Source: an uncultured Allomuricauda sp. (GTDB taxonomy: Bacteria > Bacteroidota > Bacteroidia > Flavobacteriales > Flavobacteriaceae). From it: a stretch of 64,000 nucleotides of DNA. The notes under the pieces were generated by a model. The model saw only the letters and a program-made list of their open reading frames with translations, made no database searches and was not told where the DNA came from. The position numbers and the translations under genes were made by a program. The number at the start of each line of letters is the position of its first letter. Within the stretch, counting starts at the first letter, position 1. Location: contig NZ_CANMUU010000002.1 of the NCBI RefSeq assembly GCF_947501165.1, positions 372,001 through 436,000 of the forward strand. Direction: 5' to 3'. This document shows positions 35,077 through 43,563 of the stretch, piece after piece.

Positions 35077-35150
35077 TAGTAAGAGGTAGGATTTTAACTC
35101 CAAACCCCAGGGTCATACATCCCAGACAACATGTTAAAAAAGTTGTCTTG
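35077..35150 (-). pseudogene. Decayed tRNA-Met-like pseudogene
   Basis: Read on the minus strand, this stretch aligns with the intact tRNA at 37453-37526. The acceptor 3' strand and T-stem are recognisable, and the anticodon-arm region ACCCCAGGGTCATACATCCC (plus strand, 35100-35119 region) matches the intact gene at 15 of 20 positions, allowing one insertion upstream. The T-loop TTCAA has become TTAAA and the anticodon CAT has become TAT. A 7-base inverted repeat (AGACAAC at 35124-35130 with GTTGTCT at 35142-35148) stands where the D-arm should be; the 5' acceptor strand is not recognisable. It cannot form a normal cloverleaf. Confidence 0.5.
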
Positions 35151-35272
35151 TAATATTTTTCCTTTGACAGAATTACTTGCTGACCTAGGTCATTTTCTCC
35201 CTTTTTTTAAGTGACTATGTTTGTTTTTATCCAACAATGGCAGATTAAATCATTAACTAAAAATAACAACCT

Positions 35273-35740
35273 ATGTACGTTAAGAAAAAGACCTACTGGA
35301 ACTCTTCAAATTATTTAGTTTTGTTCATCTTAGTGTGTTTTGGACTGCTTGTGAGCAGTTGTGATAATGAAGCGCGGGGATTTGCATTACCTGAGGGTGA
35401 CATTGATCAAGGGAAGTTAACCTATGAAAGGTTGGCTTGTAATAGTTGCCATAGTATTTCAGGGATAGCATGGAAAGGTGGCAGTGATAGCCTCAATATA
35501 CTTCTCGGTGGAGAAGTATCCTCCAAGAAGACCTATGGCGAACTGGTAACTTCAGTAATAAACCCATCTCATAAAATCGCTCCTAGATATAAAAAAATAG
35601 CTGTAACCAAAGAAGGTGATTTAAAGATGGATAATTATAATTACATCATGACCGTACAAGAACTGATCGATTTGGTCACTTTTCTTCAATCGGAATACAA
35701 AGTAGAAGTACCTAAAACAAATTACTATCCCTATTATTGA
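35273..35740 (+). CDS. Lipid-anchored c-type cytochrome
   Basis: 155 residues. A long signal segment (about 13-29) ends in lipobox Cys30 (LLVSSC), so the protein is anchored in a membrane facing the periplasm. A single haem site C56-NSC59-H60 (CNSCH) is followed by INPSHKIAPRYKK and DNYNYIMTVQELIDLVTFLQSEY, where Met is the likely sixth ligand. This is a small mono-haem cytochrome c of the Bacteroidota lipoprotein type, used for periplasmic electron transfer; its partner is not identifiable. It is followed by a symporter gene 166 bases downstream. Confidence 0.88.
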   Translation: MYVKKKTYWNSSNYLVLFILVCFGLLVSSCDNEARGFALPEGDIDQGKLTYERLACNSCHSISGIAWKGGSDSLNILLGGEVSSKKTYGELVTSVINPSHKIAPRYKKIAVTKEGDLKMDNYNYIMTVQELIDLVTFLQSEYKVEVPKTNYYPYY

Positions 35741-35905
35741 ATATTTTTGAAGTACACTAAAACTGAGGAAATGCTCAAATGGCTTTGATTCATTCAAAAT
35801 GGTACTATGTTGGCCAAAATGCATGTCTCCAAGAGCCAATTTGTATCATTTTTCCAGCTCTGTTGATAAAAGTTTTATCCATCCAAAGTAAAGATTGGGG
35901 ACACT

Positions 35906-37234
35906 ATGATTGAGTTCAGGCCTTTGAATTACCTATCTGTTTACTTAGACCGTCTAGTAAAGGGACAATTATGGCTCAAGGTAGTACTCGGTTTGGTATT
36001 GGGAGCAGGCTTGGGAATTCTTCTCAACCCATCAACAGGACTGTTTTCAGAGGATTTCAGTTCACGACTAGCGGAATGGCTTGATTTGCCCGGGCAGTTA
36101 TTTATGCGACTGGTCCAAATGATTATGATACCTCTTGTATTTACATCGATACTTACGGGTATCGTGAGCAACACATCGGGTAATCTTAAATCTTTTGGTC
36201 TCAGACTATTGTTGTATTTCATTTTCACCACTTCCGTTGCCATACTGATAGGCCTAGCAGTAACCCTCATTTTGAAACCTGGTCAGTACATTTTTTCGCT
36301 TGGCGGATTTTCCAGTGCTAATGATGTCAATGATATTCCCATTGAGCAAACCAATCTTATGGAAAATATTCCAAAAGCCATCTCAAACCTTATTCCAAAT
36401 AACCCGCTTGAGTCTATTTTGACCGGAGAAATGTTGGGGGTTGTAATTTTCACAATACTTATTGGTGTTGCCGTAACCCAACTTCAGGATAAAACGGCAA
36501 GACCCATAATTCAGTTTTCGGAAGCCATTCAAAAAATATGTATGATTGTGGTTTCATTGGCTATGATGCTAGTACCTTATGCCGTGTTCGGTTTAATCGC
36601 CGCCTTGTTATCCAGAACAGGTATAGAAATATTTATTGGTTTAGGCTACTATATGGGGGTCGTAATTCTGGGCCTAATTGTCTTATTGTTTTTTTATTTG
36701 ATACTGGTAACCGTAATTACCGATATACCCCCCATAAAGTACCTAAGAGAAATCAGAGAACCCCAGTTACTGGCTTTTTCTACGGCTAGTTCCGCTGCAG
36801 TAATGCCATCGTCTATGAAAACCGTTGATGAAAAGTTGGGAGTGTCCTCTAACATCAGTGATTTTGTGATACCCATTGGAGCCACCATAAACATGGACGG
36901 TACGGCTCTTTTTCAATGTGTTACTACCTTGTTCATGGCACAGGCTTATGGGATAGATTTATCGGTAATGAACCTTTTGTTGATTACATTCACGGTAGTA
37001 GCTGCGTCAATAGGGACGCCTGCCATTCCAGGAGGTGGGGTGATAATTCTTGCCTCTGTATTGGAAAGTGCCGGGATACCGGTAGAGGGTCTTTTGGTTA
37101 TCATCGGAATAGACCGTATTCTGGGAATGTTCAGAACATCGGTCAACGTAACCGGGGATTTAACCGCTTGTTTGGTTTTTAATCGATACTATGGAAGTAA
37201 ACAAGCAGATGAAACCCTGACCAGTCAAAGTTAA
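35906..37234 (+). CDS. Dicarboxylate/amino acid:cation symporter (DAACS, GltP/DctA-like)
   Basis: 442 residues with the eight-helix, two-hairpin DAACS fold. Landmarks: MRLVQMIMIPLVFTSILTGI (TM3), STASSAAVMPSSMKTVDEKLGV (hairpin 1), IGATINMDGTALF (TM7, NMDGT cation site), GTPAIPGGGVIILASVLESAGIP (hairpin 2), and GIDRILGMFRTSVNVTGDLTA (TM8 substrate residues Asp and Asn). It carries glutamate, aspartate or C4-dicarboxylates with Na+ or H+. Substrate not decided by the sequence alone. Confidence 0.93.
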   Translation: MIEFRPLNYLSVYLDRLVKGQLWLKVVLGLVLGAGLGILLNPSTGLFSEDFSSRLAEWLDLPGQLFMRLVQMIMIPLVFTSILTGIVSNTSGNLKSFGLRLLLYFIFTTSVAILIGLAVTLILKPGQYIFSLGGFSSANDVNDIPIEQTNLMENIPKAISNLIPNNPLESILTGEMLGVVIFTILIGVAVTQLQDKTARPIIQFSEAIQKICMIVVSLAMMLVPYAVFGLIAALLSRTGIEIFIGLGYYMGVVILGLIVLLFFYLILVTVITDIPPIKYLREIREPQLLAFSTASSAAVMPSSMKTVDEKLGVSSNISDFVIPIGATINMDGTALFQCVTTLFMAQAYGIDLSVMNLLLITFTVVAASIGTPAIPGGGVIILASVLESAGIPVEGLLVIIGIDRILGMFRTSVNVTGDLTACLVFNRYYGSKQADETLTSQS

Positions 37235-37403
37235 GGTGGATTAACGGGTGTGGTTTTGTGAACTACTCATCTAGGTAAAAGCACGCAAAGGCAACCATTT
37301 TTTCTCAAAATATTGAAAAATGCCTAATTCATTTTCTGATTTAGAGGTATTTAAGGTTCTTTCCAAACCTATGCTGAATGTAGTTGGGATTTAGTAAAAA
37401 AAC

Positions 37404-37451
37404 ACCCATTGATAACGTCTTTTAAAAAACTGAATATCAATGGGTTTTTTT
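37404..37451 (-). terminator. Terminator downstream of tRNA-Met
   Basis: A perfect 11-base inverted repeat, ACCCATTGATA at 37404-37414 and TATCAATGGGT at 37435-37445. T-runs flank it on both strands, so it can stop transcription of the tRNA and also of the symporter gene. Confidence 0.75.
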
Positions 37452-37452
37452 G

Positions 37453-37526
37453 TAGCGAGAGGGGGACTTGAACCCCCGACCTCAGGGTTATGAATCCTGC
37501 GCTCTAACCACCTGAGCTACCTCGCC
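37453..37526 (-). tRNA. tRNA-Met (anticodon CAT)
   Basis: 74 bases without an encoded CCA. The 5' strand GGCGAGG pairs with TCTCGCT with G-U pairs at both ends; D-arm GCTC/GAGC with loop AGGTGGTTA; anticodon loop TTCATAA (CAT at 37490-37492 on the minus strand), whose last stem pair is an A-C mismatch; T-arm GGGGG-TTCAAGT-CCCCC. The elongator methionine identity is the best reading; a CAT-reading tRNA-Ile modified by TilS cannot be excluded from sequence alone. Confidence 0.9.
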
Positions 37527-37663
37527 ATGGTTCAATAAAGCGGGTGCAAATATAGAGTTTAATTTTTCCCGAATCAAAAAACAATATTAATTTATTATTT
37601 GATATTTATTTTTATATCTTACCCAATTATATCTAGTGTTGAAAGGAAAAATCAAGCATAAGA

Positions 37664-38047
37664 ATGAGCGATAAAATAAAATTTGAAATAGAATTCGTCA
37701 TACAGGCTTCCCCGCAATTACTTTACCAATACATTTCCACGCCTTCCGGCCTATCTGAGTGGTATGCGGACAATGTAAATTCGCGGAGTGAGCTTTTTAC
37801 CTTTATATGGGACGGTACGGAGGAAAATGCCAAAATGCTAAAACGCAAAAGTGATGAATTTGTAAAATTTTCATGGGAAGAAAATGAAGACGACAGTTTC
37901 TTTGAAATGAAAATTATAGTGGACGAGATAACAAAAGATGTTTCTCTTTTTATCACCGATTTTGCCGAAGAAGATGAGGTGGACGAAGCTAAAATGCTCT
38001 GGGAAAACCAAGTTTCAGATTTAAAGCAGGTGCTTGGCTCCAAATAG
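37664..38047 (+). CDS. START-like / SRPBCC domain protein
   Basis: 127 residues, a single helix-grip domain: KIKFEIEFVIQASPQLLYQYISTPSGLSEWYADNVNSR, TFIWDGTEENAKMLKRKSDEFVKFSWEE, then an acidic centre and a last helix. It corresponds to the Bacteroidota START-like family. Such domains bind hydrophobic ligands or act as chaperones of clients; no active-site residues can be named. It is followed by a terminator that touches the next start codon. Confidence 0.85.
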   Translation: MSDKIKFEIEFVIQASPQLLYQYISTPSGLSEWYADNVNSRSELFTFIWDGTEENAKMLKRKSDEFVKFSWEENEDDSFFEMKIIVDEITKDVSLFITDFAEEDEVDEAKMLWENQVSDLKQVLGSK

Positions 38048-38075
38048 GCAAAAAAAGAATTGTAACGTATCTTTG

Positions 38076-38102
38076 GTCCCTCTTTAAAAAGGGACTTTTT
38101 TT
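38076..38102 (+). terminator. Hairpin terminator abutting the next start codon
   Basis: GTCCCT (38076-38081), 8-base loop, AGGGAC (38090-38095) and seven T (38096-38102). The next base begins the ATG of the aminotransferase gene. Confidence 0.75.
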
Positions 38103-38957
38103 ATGGTCAATCATAACGGAATTTTTTTTGCTGCAGACGAACCCATTTTCACTCATGGCAACAGAGGTTATAAATACGGAGATGGGGTATTTGAAACACT
38201 TCGTGTGGTCAATGGGGATATTTTCTTTTGGGAAGACCATTATTTCCGTTTAATGGCCTCCATGCGTATGTTACGTATGGAGATTCCCATGAACTTTACC
38301 TTGGAGCATTTACAACAAGAAATTCTGGAGACCGTTCAAAAGAACACCTTTGAAAATAATTCTGCCAGGGTACGGTTCACTGTTGCACGGAACGAGGGAG
38401 GACTGTACACTCCTGAAAACAATACTATTTCTTATACGATTGAAGTAAACCCGTTGAGTTCTCCATTTTATACGTTACTGGATGAATCTTACGAAGTAGA
38501 ATTGTTTAAGGACTTCTTTGTAAACAAAGATTTGCTTTCCCAGTTAAAGACCACAAATAAGTTGTTGAATGTTCTGGCAGGGGTATACGCTAAAGAAAAT
38601 GGGTACGACAACTGTATTCTCTTAAATTCTGACAAACAAGTGGTAGAGGCCATAAATGGAAATGTTTTCTTGGTGCATGGCAGGATTATAAAAACAGCTC
38701 CACTGAAGGATGGATGTTTAAATGGCATCGCTCGAAAGAAGATTATCGAAATAATTGGGTTGAGTGAGGAGTTTGAATTATCGGAAACTTCAATTTCTCC
38801 ATTCGAACTTCAAAAGGCCGACGAATTTTTCATCACCAATAGTATAAGCGGAATAATACCTATCACTCAGTATAGAAAAAAAACCTATACAAATACAATA
38901 GCTAAAAATCTGTTGGGAAAACTAAATGCTAAGGCTAGACTAGAGGTAACTAGTTAA
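38103..38957 (+). CDS. Class IV aminotransferase (PabC/IlvE-like)
   Basis: 284 residues. The PLP class IV fold is clear: NRGYKYGDGVFETLRVVNGDIFFWEDHYFRL, SARVRFTVARNEGG, then LLSQLKTTNKLLNVLAGVYAKENGYDNCILLN with the Schiff-base Lys in KTTNKLLN, and DEFFITNSISGIIPI. The family includes 4-amino-4-deoxychorismate lyase, branched-chain and D-amino acid aminotransferases; in flavobacteria this position is usually called aminodeoxychorismate lyase-like, but specificity is not proven. Its ATG directly follows the T-run of a terminator. The 3' end overlaps the convergent algH gene by eight bases. Confidence 0.85.
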   Translation: MVNHNGIFFAADEPIFTHGNRGYKYGDGVFETLRVVNGDIFFWEDHYFRLMASMRMLRMEIPMNFTLEHLQQEILETVQKNTFENNSARVRFTVARNEGGLYTPENNTISYTIEVNPLSSPFYTLLDESYEVELFKDFFVNKDLLSQLKTTNKLLNVLAGVYAKENGYDNCILLNSDKQVVEAINGNVFLVHGRIIKTAPLKDGCLNGIARKKIIEIIGLSEEFELSETSISPFELQKADEFFITNSISGIIPITQYRKKTYTNTIAKNLLGKLNAKARLEVTS

Positions 38958-39510
38958 GTGTGGGGTTTTCTGGCGCATTGGACCAAATTAAGTAATCGCC
39001 ACCTAGTTCTACCATCTTTTCTTTCCAAAAAGCACCAGAGGGCTTCTCAAGAATTGAACTTTGATATTCGTTCTGAAGCACAACCCATGAATTTGAGTGT
39101 AATTCTTCATCTAACTGACAGGAAGCCCAGCCCGAATATCCTAAGAAGAATCGTATATCCTGTTCGGAAATAGTTTTGTTATTGATAAGTTCTACCGTCT
39201 TTTCAAAATCTCCACCCCAAAAAATTCCATCAGAGATTTCAATACTGTTATCTATCAAATGGGGAACCTTGTGTATAAAATAGAGATTGTCCTGTTCAAC
39301 AGGACCTCCATTAAAAACTTGAAAAGGGATAGTAATTTCAGAGATAAGGTCACAAATGTTGTAGTCCAACGGTTTGTTCAAGATAAAACCAACAGAACCC
39401 TCCTGGTTGTGCTCTGCCAACAAAACGACTGAACGGTTGAAAGAAACATCCCCTGTTAGGGAAGGTTCTGCAATCAACAATTTTCCTTTTGTAGGCTTAT
39501 TAAAATCCAT
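38950..39510 (-). CDS. YqgE/AlgH family protein
   Basis: 186 residues with the family pattern: GKLLIAEPSLTGDVSFNRSVVLLAEHNQEGSVGFILNKPLDYNI, VFNGGPVEQDNLYFIHKVP, and RFFLGYSGWASCQLDEELHSNSW. AlgH was first described as an alginate regulator in Pseudomonas; its biochemical role remains unclear. It is co-directional with HU and separated from it by the HU terminator, so probably transcribed separately. Confidence 0.93.
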   Translation of the reverse strand: MDFNKPTKGKLLIAEPSLTGDVSFNRSVVLLAEHNQEGSVGFILNKPLDYNICDLISEITIPFQVFNGGPVEQDNLYFIHKVPHLIDNSIEISDGIFWGGDFEKTVELINNKTISEQDIRFFLGYSGWASCQLDEELHSNSWVVLQNEYQSSILEKPSGAFWKEKMVELGGDYLIWSNAPENPTLN

Positions 39511-39572
39511 TACAACAAGTTCTCGCTTTTAAATGTAATATTTTCTTGTTAATAACAAAAATCGATGCATAC

Positions 39573-39605
39573 CAAAAAAAAAGCACTTCTTTTCAGAAGT
39601 GCTTT
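39573..39605 (-). terminator. Terminator of the HU gene
   Basis: An 11-base inverted repeat, AAAGCACTTCT (39580-39590), loop TTTC, AGAAGTGCTTT (39595-39605). On the minus strand it is followed by a run of T from the A-tract at 39573-39582. Confidence 0.85.
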
Positions 39606-39626
39606 GTATATTTTAAAATAAATTGA

Positions 39627-39899
39627 TTAGTTCACGGCCGAGCTCAATTCTGCTCCTGCTTTAAATTTCACTACATTCTTAGCAGCAATTTTGATAGTTT
39701 GTCCAGTTTGTGGATTTCTACCGTCTCTTGCTTTTCTGTGATCAACAGACCAAGAACCAAAACCTACCAAAGAAACTCGGTTTCCTTTTTTAAGTGATCC
39801 CTCAACATTTCCCAAGAAAGATTCCAATGCCTTTTTAGCTGCTGCTTTAGTGATGCCTGCATCAGCTGCCATAGCATCGATTAATTCTGTTTTGTTCAT
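39627..39899 (-). CDS. HU-family DNA-binding protein
   Basis: 90 residues, full-length HU: MNKTELIDAMAADAGITKAAAKKALESFL helices, VSLVGFGSWSV, the arm RKARDGRNPQTGQTIKIAAKNV (with the intercalating Pro) and the closing FKAGAELSSAVN. A histone-like dimer that bends DNA. It has its own well-formed promoter and terminator, so it is monocistronic and probably abundant. Confidence 0.96.
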   Translation of the reverse strand: MNKTELIDAMAADAGITKAAAKKALESFLGNVEGSLKKGNRVSLVGFGSWSVDHRKARDGRNPQTGQTIKIAAKNVVKFKAGAELSSAVN

Positions 39900-39943
39900 A
39901 ACGGAAATAAATTAATTGTTGTTAAAATAAGTTTAATGCTGAA

Positions 39944-39974
39944 CAAATTTATACGGATTTGCTATCCACGCAAG
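39944..39974 (-). promoter_or_regulatory. Bacteroidota-type promoter of the HU gene
   Basis: On the minus strand, CTTG (39974-39971) lies exactly 19 bases before TAAATTTG (39951-39944), matching the -33 TTG / -7 TAnnTTTG consensus of the Bacteroidota primary sigma factor. The predicted transcript start is about 38 bases before the ATG. Confidence 0.6.
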
Positions 39975-40074
39975 TAAAACCAAGGGAATTCAGGGTTTTT
40001 GTTGATAACTTCAAACGTTTGTTGATAAAGTCGAAGCAAAATCCATGTTTTCCGAAGCCAGTAATGGTAAGGCC

Positions 40075-41037
40075 TCAGCGCATTTTGGCATTTTCTCCAA
40101 CTTGAAGGCCTCGCAGTGTATCGGCTGTTTTCATCCTTTTTTTACCTGGAAGTTGGATTTCCAGCAATGAAATAACCCCATCTCCGGCTACCACTTTTAA
40201 GGAGTCTTTTGTTGTGATAACCTCTCCTATTTTATATGATGTATTGGCTGGTTCGATAGCGCTCCTAAAAACCTTTAGTATTATAGGATTTTCATCCCCG
40301 TCTTTGAAAAAGTTGGTCCATGCACCAGGATAAGGACTCAATCCTCTAATATGATTATGGATTTGTTCCGCCGGCAGATTCCAATCTATCTCACAGGTTT
40401 CCTTATGAATTTTGGGTGCTGATTTCAGAACGGTGCTTTGCTCTTGTGGAATGGTTTTTACATCATCACTGGCAATCATTTTACAGGTTTTCACTACCAG
40501 TTTTCCACCAATCTGCATCAACCGGTCGTGAAGACTTCCGGCACTTTCATTCTGTTCAATCTGTATCTTGTCTTGTAGGATAATGTGTCCTGTATCAATT
40601 TTATCATCAATAAAAAAAGTTGTGACCCCAGTTTCTGTTTCCCCATTGATAATGGCCCAATTAATGGGAGCTGCACCACGATATTGGGGCAGGAGGGAAG
40701 CATGCAAATTAAATGTTCCATACTCGGGCATCTGCCAAACCACCCTGGGCAACATCCTAAAAGCCACTACCACTTGTAGATTTGCCTTAAGTTGCCTTAA
40801 CTCTTCAATAAATTGCTCGTCTTTAAGATTAGTTGGCTGCAATACCTTTAAGTTATTGGCCACGGCAAATTGTTTAACAGCAGATTCTTGAAGTTTTCTT
40901 CCACGACCAGCAGGACGGTCTGGAGCCGTGATAACCCCAACTATATTGAAACCTGACTCCAACAAATGCTTTAGACTTTCTACAGCGAATTCGGGAGTCC
41001 CCATAAAGACTATTTTCAACGATTTATTTTGTTGCAA
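40075..41037 (-). CDS. fmt: Methionyl-tRNA formyltransferase
   Basis: 320 residues. IVFMGTPEFAVESL at the N-terminus, the catalytic set Asn110 and His112 (FNLHASLLPQYRGAAPI) and Asp148 (KIDTGHI), and the C-terminal OB-fold part (DWNLPAEQIHNHIRGLSPYPGAWT). It formylates initiator Met-tRNA. It overlaps the end of recQ by 14 bases, so the two are co-transcribed. Confidence 0.96.
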   Translation of the reverse strand: MQQNKSLKIVFMGTPEFAVESLKHLLESGFNIVGVITAPDRPAGRGRKLQESAVKQFAVANNLKVLQPTNLKDEQFIEELRQLKANLQVVVAFRMLPRVVWQMPEYGTFNLHASLLPQYRGAAPINWAIINGETETGVTTFFIDDKIDTGHIILQDKIQIEQNESAGSLHDRLMQIGGKLVVKTCKMIASDDVKTIPQEQSTVLKSAPKIHKETCEIDWNLPAEQIHNHIRGLSPYPGAWTNFFKDGDENPIILKVFRSAIEPANTSYKIGEVITTKDSLKVVAGDGVISLLEIQLPGKKRMKTADTLRGLQVGENAKMR

Positions 41038-42919
41038 GGCGGTACTTATTTTTTTGGTTCAATACAATCAGTTCTTCTTCAAGTAAGTGTCTTAAAATCT
41101 TCAAAACTTCCTTCTCATCCGAATCTATTCGTGCCACTAGCTCTCTTGAGGTTAACGATTTGTTTTTAAGGGCATCAAGGATACTGTTTTTGAGATCAAA
41201 GGAAGAGGTCTTTTTATTTTGGGTACAAATATCGCATTTACCACAATTCTTGTTTGCTACTTCACCAAAATACTTTAGTAAAAACCGGTTTCTGCATGTA
41301 TGTGAGTTTTCAATGAAATCCAACATGGATTGCAGGTTGTTGCTTTTAATTTGATGTAGGGATTTTATTTTTTTTGAAAATGAATTTATAGTAAGATCAT
41401 CTTCCCTTGGAGCTAGAAAACTGATTTCAAAGTCACCTTCATTGGATTTATAGGCAATTATCTCGTCTTTTTGGAGCTGCTTCAGCATGGTATGCAAAAC
41501 GGATTCCTGTAAGCCTGTTTTTTTGACTAAGAGTGAAATGTCAACCTTAGTTTCAAATTCCAATATACCTCCATAGGTGCGTAACATGGTCTGGATAAGG
41601 GATTGATAGCTTGTATGGCTGTCTAAATAAGAAAAAATGTGTTGTTTCTTAGATATAAATTGAATGGTTGTGCGTTGTTTGAAATTTTCAGACAGTGAAA
41701 TAATGGAATTTTGGTCCAGAATTTTAAGTCCTTGATACGTCAGGTTTGAATTGAGCTCGTACTGCTTACAGAATTTTACGAAAGGAAAAGCGTAGGTTTC
41801 CAAAGGCAGCTCTCCGTATGAAATCTGAAAGAAATTGTTCAAGTTTCGATATAGTCTTTTCAAAAAAGCGGAATCCGGTAGGGATTCTAAAAACTGTTGT
41901 TTCGCCAACCCTTTATCCGCTTCATTGGTAAGTAGAAATGCATTCGAGGTCATACCATCCCGTCCAGCTCTACCTACTTCTTGAAAATAGCTTTCAAGGC
42001 TATCCGGTATTTGGTAATGAATTACAGTGCGCACATCTGGTTTATCAACCCCCATTCCAAAGGCATTGGTGGCCACCATGATTTGCACAGTATTGTTCAG
42101 CCACTTTTTCAATTGGGTTTCTTTTTCCATTCGTGATAATCCGCCATGGAAAAAAGAAGCCTTAAGTCCATTTTCCAAGAGAAAATCACTAAGTTGTATT
42201 GACATTTTTCGAGACCTTACATAAACTATGGCACTTGAGGTGCCCTTACCAAGAATATGTTTTAATCGAAATCGTTTATCCTCTCTATGTTCCACAAAAA
42301 GCCCAATATTATCTCTAGAAAAAGAATCTTTAAAGACTTTGGCTTGGTCCAATTCTAAGTTTTGAACTATGTCTTCGATAACCTTTGAGGTTGCTGTGGC
42401 CGTTAATGCAATCAACGGCACTTTAGGTGCTAACTCCCTTAAAATACCACAATGTAGATATGCTGGTCTAAAATCGTTGCCCCATTGCGATATACAATGT
42501 GCCTCATCGATAGCGATTAAGTTAACGTTCATTCCTTTGATACGCTCCTGAATTAAGGGTTGTTGTAAGCGCTCTGGGGATAGGTACAAAAACTTGTAAT
42601 TTCCATATAAACAGTTGTCTAGTAAGGTGTTTACATCCTCAAAGGAAAGTCCTCCGGTGAGTGCAACTGCCTTTACTCCTTTGTTTTTGAGTGCTTCGAT
42701 CTGATTTTGGATAAGGGCGACTAAGGGTGATACCACAATGCAAATCCCGTCCATCACCATTGCTGGAACTTGATAACAAATAGACTTGCCGCCACCAGTG
42801 GGCATTAATGCCAAAGTATCCGCTCTTTCAAGAACGTTATTTATGATGGTTGCTTGTGAACCCCTGAAATCTTGATGCCCCCAAAAGGTATTTAGAATGG
42901 TTTTCGCCTTATCAAGCAT
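41024..42919 (-). CDS. recQ: ATP-dependent DNA helicase RecQ
   Basis: 631 residues. Helicase core with Walker A MPTGGGKS (about 39-46), DEAH box AIDEAHCISQWG (138-141 for DEAH), motif V/VI NAFGMGVDKPDVRTVIHYQIPDSLESYFQEVGRAGRDG, then the RQC zinc site (CRNRFLLKYFG and CGKCDIC) and a winged helix. A typical HRDC domain is not evident at the end. A 3'-5' helicase for recombination and fork repair; it is a shorter paralogue type common in flavobacteria, where a longer RecQ may also exist. It starts two bases after the AAA ATPase gene. Confidence 0.94.
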   Translation of the reverse strand: MLDKAKTILNTFWGHQDFRGSQATIINNVLERADTLALMPTGGGKSICYQVPAMVMDGICIVVSPLVALIQNQIEALKNKGVKAVALTGGLSFEDVNTLLDNCLYGNYKFLYLSPERLQQPLIQERIKGMNVNLIAIDEAHCISQWGNDFRPAYLHCGILRELAPKVPLIALTATATSKVIEDIVQNLELDQAKVFKDSFSRDNIGLFVEHREDKRFRLKHILGKGTSSAIVYVRSRKMSIQLSDFLLENGLKASFFHGGLSRMEKETQLKKWLNNTVQIMVATNAFGMGVDKPDVRTVIHYQIPDSLESYFQEVGRAGRDGMTSNAFLLTNEADKGLAKQQFLESLPDSAFLKRLYRNLNNFFQISYGELPLETYAFPFVKFCKQYELNSNLTYQGLKILDQNSIISLSENFKQRTTIQFISKKQHIFSYLDSHTSYQSLIQTMLRTYGGILEFETKVDISLLVKKTGLQESVLHTMLKQLQKDEIIAYKSNEGDFEISFLAPREDDLTINSFSKKIKSLHQIKSNNLQSMLDFIENSHTCRNRFLLKYFGEVANKNCGKCDICTQNKKTSSFDLKNSILDALKNKSLTSRELVARIDSDEKEVLKILRHLLEEELIVLNQKNKYRLATK

Positions 42920-42921
42920 AT

Positions 42922-43521
42922 TTAAGAATTGAGCTTTTTTAGAATGAAATCTATTCGCTCGGAAACTGGTTTTTTGGGGACTAACATAGGGTTGTAACCA
43001 AATCCAGTATAGGTATTTCGTAAGGCATCATCTATTTTTTGAGCCTCTTCATAGCTTTCTAATCGTTCATTGTCCGAAACATATATTTCTTGCCAAGGCG
43101 GCAACAAAAAGATATGGTCGTAAGGATTCTGCTCACAAGTATTTGTGAACTCTTTGTTATAGGACTGATTAAAGAAATCCATGTAAGCTAAAACATCAGG
43201 AATACCCCTGTCAAAAAAAATAATGGGTTCGCTAAAGCTTAACGATTTCTTATAGTGTTCGGCTCTACCATGCAACAAGTCTTTGTTGAATTGCAGAGCG
43301 TCATCTACAAAAACTAGCGGATTGGAGGTAAAAGAGTCTGTTTTTCCCTCTTTCTTTGCTTTGGAGGTCATATCTCGGATAATCTCATGGAAACATGGGT
43401 ATCCCAATTGTTCCAAACCAGTAATTATTGAAGTTTTTCCGGTTCCAGGTGCTCCTGTGATGACTACTTTCTTACTTTTCAAAAGTTGCAGTTTTGGCGA
43501 GCAAATTACGGAAAACGGCAT
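42922..43521 (-). CDS. AAA_28-type P-loop ATPase/kinase
   Basis: I place the start at ATG 43521 (199 residues); a TTG twelve codons downstream (MKSKKVVITGAPGTGKT) is an equally plausible start, while the longer frame overlaps the neighbouring gene. Walker A GAPGTGKTS is followed by LEQLGYPCFHEIIRDMTSKAKKEG, FFDRGIPDVLAYMDFF and the late HIFLLPPWQEIYVSDNERLESYEEA, all features of the AAA_28 family (NadR-C/Ttd14-like). Probably a small nucleotide-dependent kinase of unknown substrate. It ends two bases before recQ. Confidence 0.85.
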   Translation of the reverse strand: MPFSVICSPKLQLLKSKKVVITGAPGTGKTSIITGLEQLGYPCFHEIIRDMTSKAKKEGKTDSFTSNPLVFVDDALQFNKDLLHGRAEHYKKSLSFSEPIIFFDRGIPDVLAYMDFFNQSYNKEFTNTCEQNPYDHIFLLPPWQEIYVSDNERLESYEEAQKIDDALRNTYTGFGYNPMLVPKKPVSERIDFILKKLNS

Positions 43522-43547
43522 GAGGAAAAAAATTGTTGAGTAAGCCA

Positions 43548-43555
43548 TATCTTTG
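43548..43555 (+). promoter_or_regulatory. -7 box of the DUF493 gene
   Basis: TATCTTTG fits TAnnTTTG exactly. The expected transcript start at about 43561-43563 would make an ATG at 43564 essentially leaderless, which favours the second ATG at 43570. Confidence 0.5.
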
Positions 43556-43563
43556 TAAAAAAT

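Noticed and set aside
35077..37526. Direct repeats of a tRNA end as att sites of an active element
   Set aside because: The left copy is too diverged to be a recent attachment site, and no integrase lies between the copies.
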